A DNA stretch of 64,000 nt, taken from Spirosoma sp. KCTC 42546 (lineage in GTDB: Bacteria; Bacteroidota; Bacteroidia; Cytophagales; Spirosomataceae). Numbering within the stretch: position 1 is the stretch's first letter; each line of letters starts with the position of its first letter. The DNA is taken from assembly GCF_006965485.1 (NCBI RefSeq), contig NZ_CP041360.1:7978501-8042500 (forward strand), in the 5' to 3' direction. A program made the translations under genes and the position numbers. The notes under the pieces were generated by a model, which worked only from the letters and a program-made list of their open reading frames with translations, did not search any database and was not told the origin of the DNA. Positions 25,449 to 34,853 of this stretch are shown piece by piece.

Positions 25449-27257
25449 TCATTTATGGGTTTTAGTTTGCTGCTTATTCATACGGCGCTCCAACTGGTCG
25501 CTTTTTTGTTTTAAAGCATCGTTCTGCTTTTTCAGCTCTATAACGTACAACGTTAGTTCCTCTACTTTTTCAAGAAGTTTAGCCTGCATTTGGCCTATGT
25601 CAACGCCTTCTTTAACAACTTCTGTAGCAGACGGTACTCCGGGGAGATGTTTCTCATGTTTTATATAATCCTCAACTTGACGAAGACTACGTAATTTATA
25701 GGTATGTTCAAATACTCGGTCCGACCAGTCATCCGTACTCTTAATGGCTACTTTTACCTTCTCTGTCAAAATCCCATCTGACACGTATAATTTATAGCCA
25801 ACCGGAGTTTTACTTACACCTGAGCCAATAATCACTCCGCCATCATTCGTATTTTGGAGATTGAGGCCATCGGTTTGCCAAAGCGCATCTGTTTCATTAG
25901 CAGCTGTTCTCAAGTTAGGCGTCCCCGATTGTGCTAATACAACATCGCCAGAGGCATTAACCGTTAAAAACTTATTGGTTGTGAACGTAGTACTAACTGC
26001 ACTGGTCAAATTAGTTAAGCGTAAACCCGACGTACCCGCTGTAGTTGACACGAGTTCTAATTTAGCAGCCGGGGCCGAGGTACCAATACCAACATTAGCG
26101 CCATTTCCGATGACAACACTATTATCTGCACTTACTTGCGTTGAGGCTCCAATTGCAGTAGCATTATTTAACAATTTAGCATTAGGCCCGGAGCCTTGTG
26201 CGTTAGAACCCAGAAATGTATTATTACCGCCAGTTTCATTAGTTAGGCCTGCGTTCACGCCAATAAATACATTTGAGTTACCTGTAGTACTATTATAACC
26301 AGCTTGGGACCCAAGAAATATGTTAAGACCTCCAGTGGTATTAGATAAGCCGGTTCCAACCCCAATAAAACTGTTCTGATTTCCACTTGTATTATTTTGA
26401 CCAGCAGATAAACCTAAAAAAAAGTTTGAAGAACCTGAGGTATTTAAATAACCAGCAGAGTTACCAATGAATGCATTAAATGTACCCGTTGTGTTATTAA
26501 TGCCAGCTTGATAACCTATCATTAAATTATTTGAAGCTTTATTATTATATCCAGCTTGTACACCAAGTATAGTATTTCTTGTTCCATCTATGTTACTATA
26601 TCCTGCTTGGTAGCCAATAATAGTATTTGCTGTAGCGCTGATGCTACTTACTCCAGTCTGATACCCCATGAATGTGTTATAGTTCCCACTTTGGTTAGCA
26701 GCTCCGCTTAGAGAACCAATGAACACATTCTGTAAACCTGTACTATTTCCAGCACCCGCATCAGAGCCCACAAACACGTTATCTGCACCTGTTTGGTTAG
26801 CATAGCCGGCCCCAGTCCCCAAAAAGGCGTTATTCGATCCATTATTAAAAAATCCCGTTCGATAGCCCACAAAAAGGTTGTTAAATCCAGTTGTATTCGC
26901 ATTACCGGATTCTGTTCCAACAAATGTATTTTGATTACCTGATGTATTTCCTGCACCACTTCCATAGCCCAAAAAAGCATTACTTTGGCCTGACGAATTA
27001 TTTCTGCCAGATAAAGATCCAATAAAGGCATTCTTTGCTCCAGCCATATTACTCACTCCGGCTCCACTGCCAATGAGTGTGTTGCTAGCTCCCGTCATGT
27101 TTAATGAGCCTACTCCTACTCCAATTAACGTATTTTCGGAACCAGGTGTCGCAGATGCAGGGGCAGTTACAACAAAATTATTTTGCGCTTGAAGTGCTGG
27201 GGTTAGCAAAAAAGATGCCAATACAACCCAAAGAAGTCGGTAGCGAGTGTAAATCAT
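25449..27257 (-). CDS. Secreted repeat protein: 17-residue beta-roll-like repeats and a C-terminal coiled coil
   Basis: A 602-residue exported protein with a signal peptide (WVVLASFLLTPALQA). About 18 tandem repeats of 17 residues follow, with consensus N-x-F-I-G-x-x-A-G-x-x-N-x-T-G-x-x (roughly residues 42-350). They resemble the head repeats of trimeric adhesins and should form a beta-roll. The C-terminal part has a tail-fibre-like motif (YKLYVSDGILTEKVKVA, HLPGVPSATEV) and a final coiled coil likely to trimerise. The ATG at 27257 starts the signal peptide; the frame is open to 27335. No membrane anchor is visible, so surface attachment may depend on the sorting-domain protein encoded one base downstream. 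An adhesin or polymer-associated role is inference. Confidence 0.8.
   Translation of the reverse strand: MIYTRYRLLWVVLASFLLTPALQAQNNFVVTAPASATPGSENTLIGVGVGSLNMTGASNTLIGSGAGVSNMAGAKNAFIGSLSGRNNSSGQSNAFLGYGSGAGNTSGNQNTFVGTESGNANTTGFNNLFVGYRTGFFNNGSNNAFLGTGAGYANQTGADNVFVGSDAGAGNSTGLQNVFIGSLSGAANQSGNYNTFMGYQTGVSSISATANTIIGYQAGYSNIDGTRNTILGVQAGYNNKASNNLMIGYQAGINNTTGTFNAFIGNSAGYLNTSGSSNFFLGLSAGQNNTSGNQNSFIGVGTGLSNTTGGLNIFLGSQAGYNSTTGNSNVFIGVNAGLTNETGGNNTFLGSNAQGSGPNAKLLNNATAIGASTQVSADNSVVIGNGANVGIGTSAPAAKLELVSTTAGTSGLRLTNLTSAVSTTFTTNKFLTVNASGDVVLAQSGTPNLRTAANETDALWQTDGLNLQNTNDGGVIIGSGVSKTPVGYKLYVSDGILTEKVKVAIKSTDDWSDRVFEHTYKLRSLRQVEDYIKHEKHLPGVPSATEVVKEGVDIGQMQAKLLEKVEELTLYVIELKKQNDALKQKSDQLERRMNKQQTKTHK
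26190..27134 (-). repeat. Tandem coding repeats, 51-base period
   Basis: About 18 units of 51 bases (two units one codon shorter) encode the NTFIG-AG-N-TG pattern. They are protein-coding and diverged at DNA level, so they are not a CRISPR array. Repeat number could vary between strains by recombination. Confidence 0.85.
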
Positions 27258-27426
27258 ATTGCTTGTTTTATTTGGTATGTGATAAGGATAGCTAAAAAAA
27301 TGACAAAAACGTCCTAGCAACCCGAACTGTTTCATAAATTGACCATCTGGCTGTTGCTTTTAATTTTTGGTGTCTTAAAAACTTATATCAAAAATCTAAT
27401 TGGTATAAATAGAGCAATTTCGATGC

Positions 27427-28671
27427 CTAAGATACAGAATTGTCGAGAATCAGGTCAAAAAGTAGTGTCTCAAATTTATCTAGTATCATATCTTGATTGA
27501 AATTATCTATCGCATAACGGCGAGCATTTGTCTGAAAGTCTTCCAGAGACGGCGAATCTATAAGTATTCGAATAGAATTTTCCAACGCTTGAGGATCTTC
27601 GGGGGGAACCACTATTGTTAACCTATTAGTTATTAGCTCATTAGCCAGTGTTGAGTTAGGCTCTGCTGTTACAATAGCCGCGCCACCTGCAGCCATAATC
27701 GATGTTAGTTTGGAGGGGAGTACCAAATTAGACATCCCTTTTTTTTGGATGACAAGATGTATAGTAGCCATTGCAAGTAGTTGAGGAAGTTGTTGATAAG
27801 AAACCCCACGACTAAAGTAGACATTAGATAAACCTCGCCGTTTAGCTTCGGTAACAAGTGCCTCTCTGAGAGCCCCATCACCATTGATAACAAACTTTAC
27901 TCTGGAATCATGAGCCATGTTTTCTACTACAGTCAGCAACCCTTCAACGCCTTGTTTTTCACCCAGATTACCAGCGTATAGCACGACTATATCATCAAGT
28001 TTAAATCCAAACATTGAGCGCAGTGTATCCTTTTGGGGTAATGGCTGAATAAAATCGGTATCTACCCAGTTAGGCAACATAAAGTATCGTTCAGGCTTAA
28101 CGTTTTTGCCTAAAATTACCTCTCTCATTCCTTCGCTAATACTTGAAACGACACTTGCATTCTGTAATAAAAAATTTTCAACCTTTGATAACAGAGAGAG
28201 TAACGTCTTATTTTTTATAAGGCCAAGCGTCCGGGCGGCATCGACCTGTAAATCCTGAATATGAAAAACAAAGGGAGTGCGTTTAAATGTGCTATACAAA
28301 TAAGGTAATAATCCCACTTGCATAGGAGGGCACACGCTTATAAGTATATCATATTTCCTAAATAGCGCACCAATCCAATAGGGTAAAGAATTAAAAGCGA
28401 ATGAGAGCTCATGAAGCATTCTAGTTGTCCCAGTTGGTTTTTTTGGCACATACAAAGGCGTACGACGTATAGTCAATAAACCTTTTCGCTCTATTAACCA
28501 TAGTTTATTCCTATACTCCTTATGAACTTGCCATTGAGGATAATAAGGATGAGCTGTAATTACATCAACTTGATGACCTCGGCGAACCAACCATTCAGCC
28601 AATTCACCGTTGTATTTACCACTACCTGTTAGTTCAGGTAAAAAATTTGGCGTGTATAAAAGTATTCTCAC
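27427..28671 (-). CDS. WcaI-type glycosyltransferase (GT4)
   Basis: A 414-residue glycosyltransferase with two Rossmann halves. The N-terminus MRILLYTPNFLPELTGSGKY and the HPYYPQWQVHKEYRN region match the WcaI branch known from colanic-acid type loci. The donor-binding half has VVLYAGNLGEKQGVEGLL and LPSKLTSIMAAGGAAIV. It adds one sugar to the lipid-linked repeat at the inner face of the membrane. Donor and linkage cannot be read from the sequence. It is the first gene downstream of the decayed insertion sequence on this strand, so its transcription may have been affected by that insertion. Confidence 0.88.
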   Translation of the reverse strand: MRILLYTPNFLPELTGSGKYNGELAEWLVRRGHQVDVITAHPYYPQWQVHKEYRNKLWLIERKGLLTIRRTPLYVPKKPTGTTRMLHELSFAFNSLPYWIGALFRKYDILISVCPPMQVGLLPYLYSTFKRTPFVFHIQDLQVDAARTLGLIKNKTLLSLLSKVENFLLQNASVVSSISEGMREVILGKNVKPERYFMLPNWVDTDFIQPLPQKDTLRSMFGFKLDDIVVLYAGNLGEKQGVEGLLTVVENMAHDSRVKFVINGDGALREALVTEAKRRGLSNVYFSRGVSYQQLPQLLAMATIHLVIQKKGMSNLVLPSKLTSIMAAGGAAIVTAEPNSTLANELITNRLTIVVPPEDPQALENSIRILIDSPSLEDFQTNARRYAIDNFNQDMILDKFETLLFDLILDNSVS

Positions 28672-28836
28672 TATCTAGCCCAATTCGGAAAATATATTTG
28701 CAGATTTTACACAGAATAGATTCGGTTCTGGCTCCTCAGTATTAGCTATTCCATGTAATACTGAAAGTTAGTTAACTTCATTTTCTTCTAGTTTGATTTT
28801 AATGCCTTTTATACTCTTGAACATGTTTAATAATTA

Positions 28837-29789
28837 GACATGTTGCAACGCTGATAATGAGCTAGTTAGATATGTAAAAGTTTCAAAGCCCGGCACATAC
28901 TTCTACCACTTTATTGTACATTCCACAGTCATGAATGCGTAATCTATCTGACAAAATTCGATAACGTTTCATGCCACCGATTGCATGTTCCACATAAATC
29001 CGTTCAGACGACTTTTACCGATTGGCAGTTTTGTCTTCATCGGCTAAGTTTTGTTGGCGAGGCTTCTTTTTAGGTATGATAACCTCTTGACAATCATAAT
29101 CTTTATCGAATCCTTAGTAACCTAGGTCTAAGCGAACTCGGTGATTTTGAAACCAATGCTGCTCGGGCGGAAACTCGTATTTAAGCAGACTATAATCGTG
29201 ACTTTTACCCACCCAACACGGACTCACATAATGTACATATCGATCGGGTGTAGCAATGATCATGGCCTTGACTGTATGGGATTATTTTTGCCACTGTACA
29301 TTAACTCTTGATAGGCAGATGCTTGGGGACGTTGAGTGCGTTGCTCGGTGGCATCAACGATCAATGGTTTATGCTTTTGGAAGTAACTTTGAAACTCTTC
29401 CGAGGAACGAAAATTGCGTTTAGGAGCATAGCCACTAACGGATAAAGTTTCTTGTAAAACAGCTAGCCCCAGGTCTTGATTGCGTTTGGCCGACGAGCCG
29501 TTCATACCGGTTACCAAATCTAATAAATCATATGTAAGGCCTGATTTTAAGGAAAATAAGGTAAAGAATAGAAGGGCGGTATAGGTGTTCAAACAAGGTT
29601 GCTCGGGACAGTCATCCTGTCGTTGCTCAATAGATTGACTAAATAAATCTAAATAGGCTCTTTCGAATAAGAGAAGGAGTTTGTCAAATCGTTTTTGATC
29701 CAACCCTGTTGCTGAGCGCCAGTGGCGCTCAGTCTTTAAATAGGTAATTAAAAGTTTCATATTCCAAATTTAACCCACTGCAACAAGTC
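28837..29789 (-). mobile_element. Decayed IS5-family-like insertion sequence
   Basis: The element is about 0.95 kb. Its ends form imperfect terminal inverted repeats: GACATGTTGCA at 28837-28847 and TGCAACAAGTC at 29779-29789, each bordered by a TA dinucleotide that could be a 2-bp target duplication. Inside is one transposase gene on the minus strand, broken by a frameshift and several stops. The ends are still recognisable, so transposition by a related active transposase is possible in principle. Family placement is by transposase type and TA target, not by a database match. Confidence 0.75.
28862..29760 (-). pseudogene. DDE transposase remnant (IS5 type), frameshifted
   Basis: The N-terminal 160 or so residues read in frame from the ATG at 29760 (helix-turn-helix part TYDLLDLVTGMNGSSAKRNQ, then KPLIVDATEQRTQRPQ with the first catalytic Asp, and YSGKN). 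Near 29281-29287 the frame shifts. The rest continues in another frame with recognisable text (SHTVKAMIIATP, HDYSLLKYEF, RIYVEHAIGGMKRYRI with the catalytic Glu). That part is interrupted by stops after LDLGY, after KTANR and after VCAGL. It is therefore inactive. A complete relative would be about 290 residues. Confidence 0.85.
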
Positions 29790-29791
29790 TA

Positions 29792-30562
29792 TTAGATAAA
29801 AGCCTTGGCAGTTACAAGTAAGCATATAAAGTATAAGTTGTTTCTATCAACCAATTGTATTGTTTAGTGCTTTATAGTTGACAGCTAAAAAAAAGCCATC
29901 CGTAAAGTAATGCCATTCTAATGCAATGAGTGAGATGGTAATGTTTACTGATATAGTACCATGCATAACTTTGCAACAACCGAATAATCTTCCAATTTAG
30001 TTTGACCAAGCACTAGTAATCCCAAAATTCGGCGAATATCCAGTGTCAATGTAAAAATAAGGTATTGAAAATACTGGCAAGTTCAATTATAAACGCCGAT
30101 AGTGCAATAAGCCGATTGTAGTCGAATTAAACAAGACCATCCCCGCTCCCGTAAGTGAACATTATCCTGTACGCCCTACCATGAGGCAAGTAAATATTAA
30201 GGCATTTCGCATATATTATAGAATGCTGAGTAAGATTGAATGGTCGCTCGGAATAACAGTCGGACAGTGCCCAATTAAGTAGTTAATATCTTCTTTGGCG
30301 ATAATATACAACTAGTAAAGGCACTAGAATACGGTAAAAAGAAAATCGCTTTGCTTGTACTTATAAACACCCCCAACAAACCACTTAGGAGCAGTTGGGG
30401 AGTGCAGTAGATTTCATGACAACTTCTCTATACTTTATAGAGATCAATATTGGTATAAAGGCTCTAAAAGATGGCCAAACTTAAACTTTAAACGCTAAAT
30501 ACATAAAATCGACGTTATAGTGCCTAAAGAGCCTAAAAAACAATTTACTCTATTGCACAAGG
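29792..30562. other. Gene-free AT-rich stretch beside the insertion sequence
   Basis: About 770 bases with stops in all frames and no ORF I can defend. Around 30371-30400 a hairpin is possible (CCCCAAC with GTTGGGG). The length is unusual for this compact window and it abuts a decayed insertion sequence, so it may be the remains of deleted or eroded genes; I recognised no protein remnant in it. Confidence 0.6.
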
Positions 30563-31966
30563 TTACTTAGGATCAGTTACCAATCCTTCTTCCTTAGAGT
30601 TTTTATAAGACATTAAGACATAAAATAAAATTATAACGACTTCTACCTCATTAAAGAAAAGGCATAACCATAAATATGAATAAAATAAAACGGTACTCCT
30701 TTTAGCTTTTACAGAAGTTAGAACCCAAAAGAAACATATAAAAATTATTACGCCAAATTCTGAAATAAAAAAAACCCACCTCATATTCATATGATTTGCT
30801 CTTGTTCCAGATAATTGCTTCTCATAATATGGCAAATCTTCAAAATATACAGGTGGTAGAAAATTACTATTCCCTGGCCCATAGCCAGTAAAAAAGACTA
30901 CGGGATGATCAAGAAGAAAGAGAACAACAGGAAGTTCTAAGTCGTATTGAAAAGGCAATCCTAAAATTTCAGCTTTAGGAATGGCAATTAAACTACCATC
31001 ATACCGCCCTATTGCGCGCTGCGCAAGTAGAGTAAAAGCAATATTACCTTTGTACTCTACAGCTAAATTAATAATTATTTCCTTTATAGCAGAGAAAGTC
31101 ATAAAGAATAATATTATTGTTGTTATACCTGCTATTATTATGACTCTGACTTGTTCAATATTATTAAATACTAAAAAAACTATTACTGCAATTAAACACT
31201 CAACGGTAAAAGTTTGCGACATTGTAAGGACTCCAACAAAAATAGTCAAGGCAACTTTTTTATATTCTCTGGAAGACATGAATAAAGGTAAACTCAGACC
31301 TAAAAAAGCAGACAAGTATTTCGGTTCCATGAATAATGCCGAGACTCTCACAAAAACTATTCCATTAGGAAACTGGAACATATAGCCAGATTTATTACCA
31401 ATCATTTCAGTCAAGAATGGGCTCTTAGTTACTATACATATAACTAATTGTGCTAAAGCAAAATAACATGAAAAAATTGCTATTTTTTTAATTAATTCAT
31501 AGGTGCCGGCTAAGGATATCTTATCGCGGTCTAAATAAAATTTATAAGCTAATGTAAAGTAGGGCAAAAAGTTCTTAACATAAAAAAACAATGGCTTTGT
31601 AAAGAAGTAAGCAAGAGAGTTAGGGATATAGTAAAAAGATCTCTCGGATACTATATAATAACCTATGGCCCATATACTTGATAAAGCAGGAAGTAACAGT
31701 AATAATAAATGCTTTTTTCTAACTACCAGCGGTCTAAAAGAGATCAAAAATATTACTTCAAAAAAAAAGTAAAAAGAGATTAAAAAAAAGGCTGTGATAG
31801 TTGGCCCAATATACCCTAAACTGTACCCTTGAGTAGAATAACTAATTAGAACTACTTCAACAATATTCAGCTTTTTCTTCTTATAAAGAAACAACAGCCC
31901 TATTGTCAATCCTAAAGTTAGGATAGTATTAAAAATTAGAATAATAACACTTTGAGTCGCACTCAT
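30563..31966 (-). CDS. Wzy-like polysaccharide polymerase (multi-pass membrane protein)
   Basis: A 467-residue integral membrane protein with about eleven hydrophobic helices and one large extracytoplasmic loop near residues 325-385 (containing FTGYGPGNSNFLPP), the layout of O-antigen/exopolysaccharide polymerases. These join lipid-linked repeat units on the outer face of the inner membrane. Wzy proteins are poorly conserved, so the call rests on topology, the loop motif and the location among glycosyltransferase genes; no other polymerase candidate exists in the locus. The gene is strongly AT-rich compared with the nuo or secA regions, consistent with acquisition by transfer. Confidence 0.7.
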   Translation of the reverse strand: MSATQSVIILIFNTILTLGLTIGLLFLYKKKKLNIVEVVLISYSTQGYSLGYIGPTITAFFLISFYFFFEVIFLISFRPLVVRKKHLLLLLLPALSSIWAIGYYIVSERSFYYIPNSLAYFFTKPLFFYVKNFLPYFTLAYKFYLDRDKISLAGTYELIKKIAIFSCYFALAQLVICIVTKSPFLTEMIGNKSGYMFQFPNGIVFVRVSALFMEPKYLSAFLGLSLPLFMSSREYKKVALTIFVGVLTMSQTFTVECLIAVIVFLVFNNIEQVRVIIIAGITTIILFFMTFSAIKEIIINLAVEYKGNIAFTLLAQRAIGRYDGSLIAIPKAEILGLPFQYDLELPVVLFLLDHPVVFFTGYGPGNSNFLPPVYFEDLPYYEKQLSGTRANHMNMRWVFFISEFGVIIFICFFWVLTSVKAKRSTVLFYSYLWLCLFFNEVEVVIILFYVLMSYKNSKEEGLVTDPK

Positions 31967-32432
31967 TATCTAAATATTGTTGCAAACCTCATTAATATTA
32001 ATTAAGCTTAAGCAATACTAAAGGTAATATAAAAAATATTATTAAGTATTCTCGTAAACTATTATTTAACTTGATGATTTGTTTCCGATTAGAGCTAATC
32101 TTCAAATTTAAGCCATACTCAAAGCCATTTTCTTATAAAAAGATTTTAAATAAATTCAGACTAAAATTTAATTAAAATAGGTGATTTAATGAGCGGTTTT
32201 CGAGCATTTGACAATATATTTCTTATACCGTATACATTAAGTTTACAAAGATCAGGCCACTGCACACGTTAGCTATTACAATGTACAGCTCAATTATTTT
32301 AGTCAAGATATACCAGCTTATTATTTAGCACTAGTTTTTGAACAAGAGGGTTAGTTAAATAAAAGCTATTGGTAAAAATATATTCAAATTCAATAATCTT
32401 TAGGGTTGCCATAATATGACTTCCAAATTTAT
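31967..32432. other. AT-rich intergenic stretch
   Basis: About 465 bases between the Wzy-like gene and the next glycosyltransferase gene, both on the minus strand. No ORF, tRNA or clear hairpin terminator is visible. It may hold a promoter for the Wzy-like gene. Confidence 0.5.
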
Positions 32433-33560
32433 TTATAAAGAATGGCGCTCTATAGCTAAGCAATGTTCATAAACGTTAATCGTATTCTTTACGGTTTCTT
32501 GCCAAGAGAATTGAGTTAAGCGTTTGTAGCCATTAAGAACTAAGTTGGTCCGTACCTCGTCGTCCAGAATAATTTTTTCAATTCCATTAGCCATCGAATC
32601 TCCATCGGTTGGATCAATATATAAAGCCGCATTTCCAGCAACTTCAGGTAGAGAGCTTCGATCACTTACTACACATGGGCAACCAGATGCAAATGCTTCT
32701 AAAATAGGTATACCAAAGCCTTCATACAGCGACGGAAACGCAAATGCTATTGCATTCTGATATAATGCCTGTAGTTCATAATCATTTATTATTGATCTGT
32801 ATTCTAATAGTTCACCTATATTTAGTGAGTGAGCTAAGTTAATCTCTTCCTTTATAAAAGGTCCACCACCAGCACAAATAAGTTTGACTTTATAACGTTT
32901 CAGTACAGGGCAAATAGCCTTTAGAAAGGTCATAAAATTCTTATAGTAATCCCTTTTCCCCACAAATAATATATATGGTACATCTTGGCTTATATAGTCT
33001 AGTTTGGGAAATATTGTAGGCAAAGAACTACCCAAATAAACAACATCAACTTTATTGGGATCAATATTTAGCAATTCAACTATATCATTTTTAGTACTTT
33101 CAGAAATAGCAATTACTCTACTAGCTAATTTAGCCATTTTTTTTTTTTGATTCATAAGTCTTTGATCATAGCCAAGTTCGGGAAATTGATTGGCAAAGAG
33201 CTCATGAATCATATCAAAAAAAGTAACAACAAACGGCTTACCTTTTAAGTAAGGAGCAAAGTATGGGTGATAATAGGTGGCATGGAAAATATCAAAAGGC
33301 CTACTTTGCAATTGAGCTAAACTATTTAATGTATTTGCACCATAAAGAATATGTTTCTTTCCAGGAGTGTGTATTTTTGGAAAAAACTTACTTGCCTTTA
33401 TACCAACTTCATCTAAATGTACAGTATTAGAAAATAATATTGACAAATAAGCCTGATGGGCACTATGTGTATTTATACCTGAAATTAATTCAGCAAAATA
33501 GCGAGGTATACCACCAAAGTTATGTCTAGAAAAGGTCTGATGGTCAAAAAATATAGTCAT
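32433..33560 (-). CDS. Glycosyltransferase family 4 protein
   Basis: A 375-residue retaining glycosyltransferase of the GT-B fold. The N-terminal half begins MTIFFDHQTFSRHNFGGIPRY. The C-terminal half carries YILFVGKRDYYKNF and the E-x7-E donor-binding motif in PSLYEGFGIPILEAFASG, followed by SSLPEVAGNAALYIDP. This subgroup often uses GDP-mannose, but the donor is not readable here. It resembles the neighbouring gene at 33654-34727 in overall layout, suggesting an old duplication within the locus. Its start lies 93 bases after the previous stop. Confidence 0.88.
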   Translation of the reverse strand: MTIFFDHQTFSRHNFGGIPRYFAELISGINTHSAHQAYLSILFSNTVHLDEVGIKASKFFPKIHTPGKKHILYGANTLNSLAQLQSRPFDIFHATYYHPYFAPYLKGKPFVVTFFDMIHELFANQFPELGYDQRLMNQKKKMAKLASRVIAISESTKNDIVELLNIDPNKVDVVYLGSSLPTIFPKLDYISQDVPYILFVGKRDYYKNFMTFLKAICPVLKRYKVKLICAGGGPFIKEEINLAHSLNIGELLEYRSIINDYELQALYQNAIAFAFPSLYEGFGIPILEAFASGCPCVVSDRSSLPEVAGNAALYIDPTDGDSMANGIEKIILDDEVRTNLVLNGYKRLTQFSWQETVKNTINVYEHCLAIERHSL

Positions 33561-33653
33561 AAATTGGTCTTAGCTTAAGCTCATTGGCTTAATTAAGTGA
33601 TAAACTATTAACATTCATAATAGTCATTAAAGTAAGTTTGACGCTATATGCAT

Positions 33654-34727
33654 CTACAAATTTAATGAGTTTATTGTATTAGCCATAGATTGTGCAGATT
33701 TGTGAGCATTAAAATATTTTACTCTATCTTTACCTTTCTCTCTCAAGCGCTGTGCTAATGACTCATCATACAAAACTTTCTCAATACCTTCTCGAATGCT
33801 TCTTATACTATAAGGATCAACATATTCACTAGCCTCTCCACAAACTTCTGGCAAGCTTGTTGTGTTTGATACCAAAGTAGGACAACCACATGCCATAGCT
33901 TCCAAAGGAGGTAAACCAAAGCCTTCAAAGAAAGATGGGTAAACAAAAATCTTGGCATTTTTATACAAACCTATTAATTCTTCATCGCTTATATAACCTG
34001 TAAAAACAATTGAGTCATCATTTTCTATAAGTTCTTTTAAATTATTATTAGCAAATACTTTACCCTCTACTCCTACAATAACTAATTTGGTATCCACTAA
34101 ATTGGCTTCTTTAAAAGCCTGAATTAGGCTAGGAAAGTTTTTACGTGGATCTAGGGATGATACAGCTAAAATATATTTACCATATATATTCTTTTTAACT
34201 GTAGGATAATTTTTCAGAAATACATTTGGCACATTAGGGTATACCAGATCAATTTTCTCTAGAGAAATTCTAAAGGTTTTAGAAATATCCTGTTTAGAGT
34301 ATTCACTTATTGTTACTATTCGCTTTGCATTAGCTGCAATTCTAGGAATGATTAAATTATATAGAAAAGCATATTTTCTTGAAAACCATTCTGGGTGGTG
34401 GTAAAAAGATAAATCTAATATTGAAACTAAATTGTTATTATAGAATAATGGGGCAATGTTACACAGATTTATCAATAAGGGATTACCATTCTTCCGCAAA
34501 AAAAAAGGCAATTCTATCTGTTCCCAAAATAATCCATTTTTAGATCTACCTGTTATTTGTACATTCAACTTATCTGCAATGTCTTTGTGTAAAATTCGAT
34601 CTGGAGCTAAGTAAATTAAACTTGGTAGATATTTTCCTAGTTCAAGACTTAATTCGATAGCAAATCGTTGAGTACCGGCAATAGGCTGAGTTAAAAACCG
34701 TGCATTAACAAATATTTCTTTTTTCAT
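33654..34727 (-). CDS. Glycosyltransferase family 4 protein
   Basis: A 357-residue GT-B enzyme. Visible features are the acceptor-side start (EIFVNARFLTQPIAGTQRFA), the donor-side YILAVSSLDPRKNF and the E-x7-E motif PSFFEGFGLPPLEAMACG with SLPEVCGEASEYVDP after it. The frame is open to 34769, but the ATG at 34727 gives the compact N-terminus usual for the family. It presumably adds one sugar of the repeat unit. It is AT-rich like its neighbours, and all are read in the same direction. Confidence 0.87.
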   Translation of the reverse strand: MKKEIFVNARFLTQPIAGTQRFAIELSLELGKYLPSLIYLAPDRILHKDIADKLNVQITGRSKNGLFWEQIELPFFLRKNGNPLLINLCNIAPLFYNNNLVSILDLSFYHHPEWFSRKYAFLYNLIIPRIAANAKRIVTISEYSKQDISKTFRISLEKIDLVYPNVPNVFLKNYPTVKKNIYGKYILAVSSLDPRKNFPSLIQAFKEANLVDTKLVIVGVEGKVFANNNLKELIENDDSIVFTGYISDEELIGLYKNAKIFVYPSFFEGFGLPPLEAMACGCPTLVSNTTSLPEVCGEASEYVDPYSIRSIREGIEKVLYDESLAQRLREKGKDRVKYFNAHKSAQSMANTINSLNL

Positions 34728-34853
34728 GTTGATTATTTTCTCCAACAGATCCGTCATAAATATATACAATTTAAAGTAATTCTGTCATTTCATTGAGATT
34801 ATAGTTACTTTATATTTATTATTAATTAGTGGGCAACAATAAAATAAATTTCC

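Noticed and set aside
25861..26298. A 145-codon plus-strand ORF.
   Set aside because: It lies opposite the beta-roll repeat gene, and its open frame is a product of the repeat's codon pattern.
26190..27134. Regular repeats of about 51 bases, considered as a CRISPR array.
   Set aside because: Repeats are diverged at DNA level, lack unique spacers, and translate to a consistent 17-residue protein motif.
30371..30400. A CCCCAAC/GTTGGGG hairpin in the gene-free stretch, considered as a terminator.
   Set aside because: There is no T run on either side and no gene ends nearby, so it is mentioned only as part of the intergenic entry.
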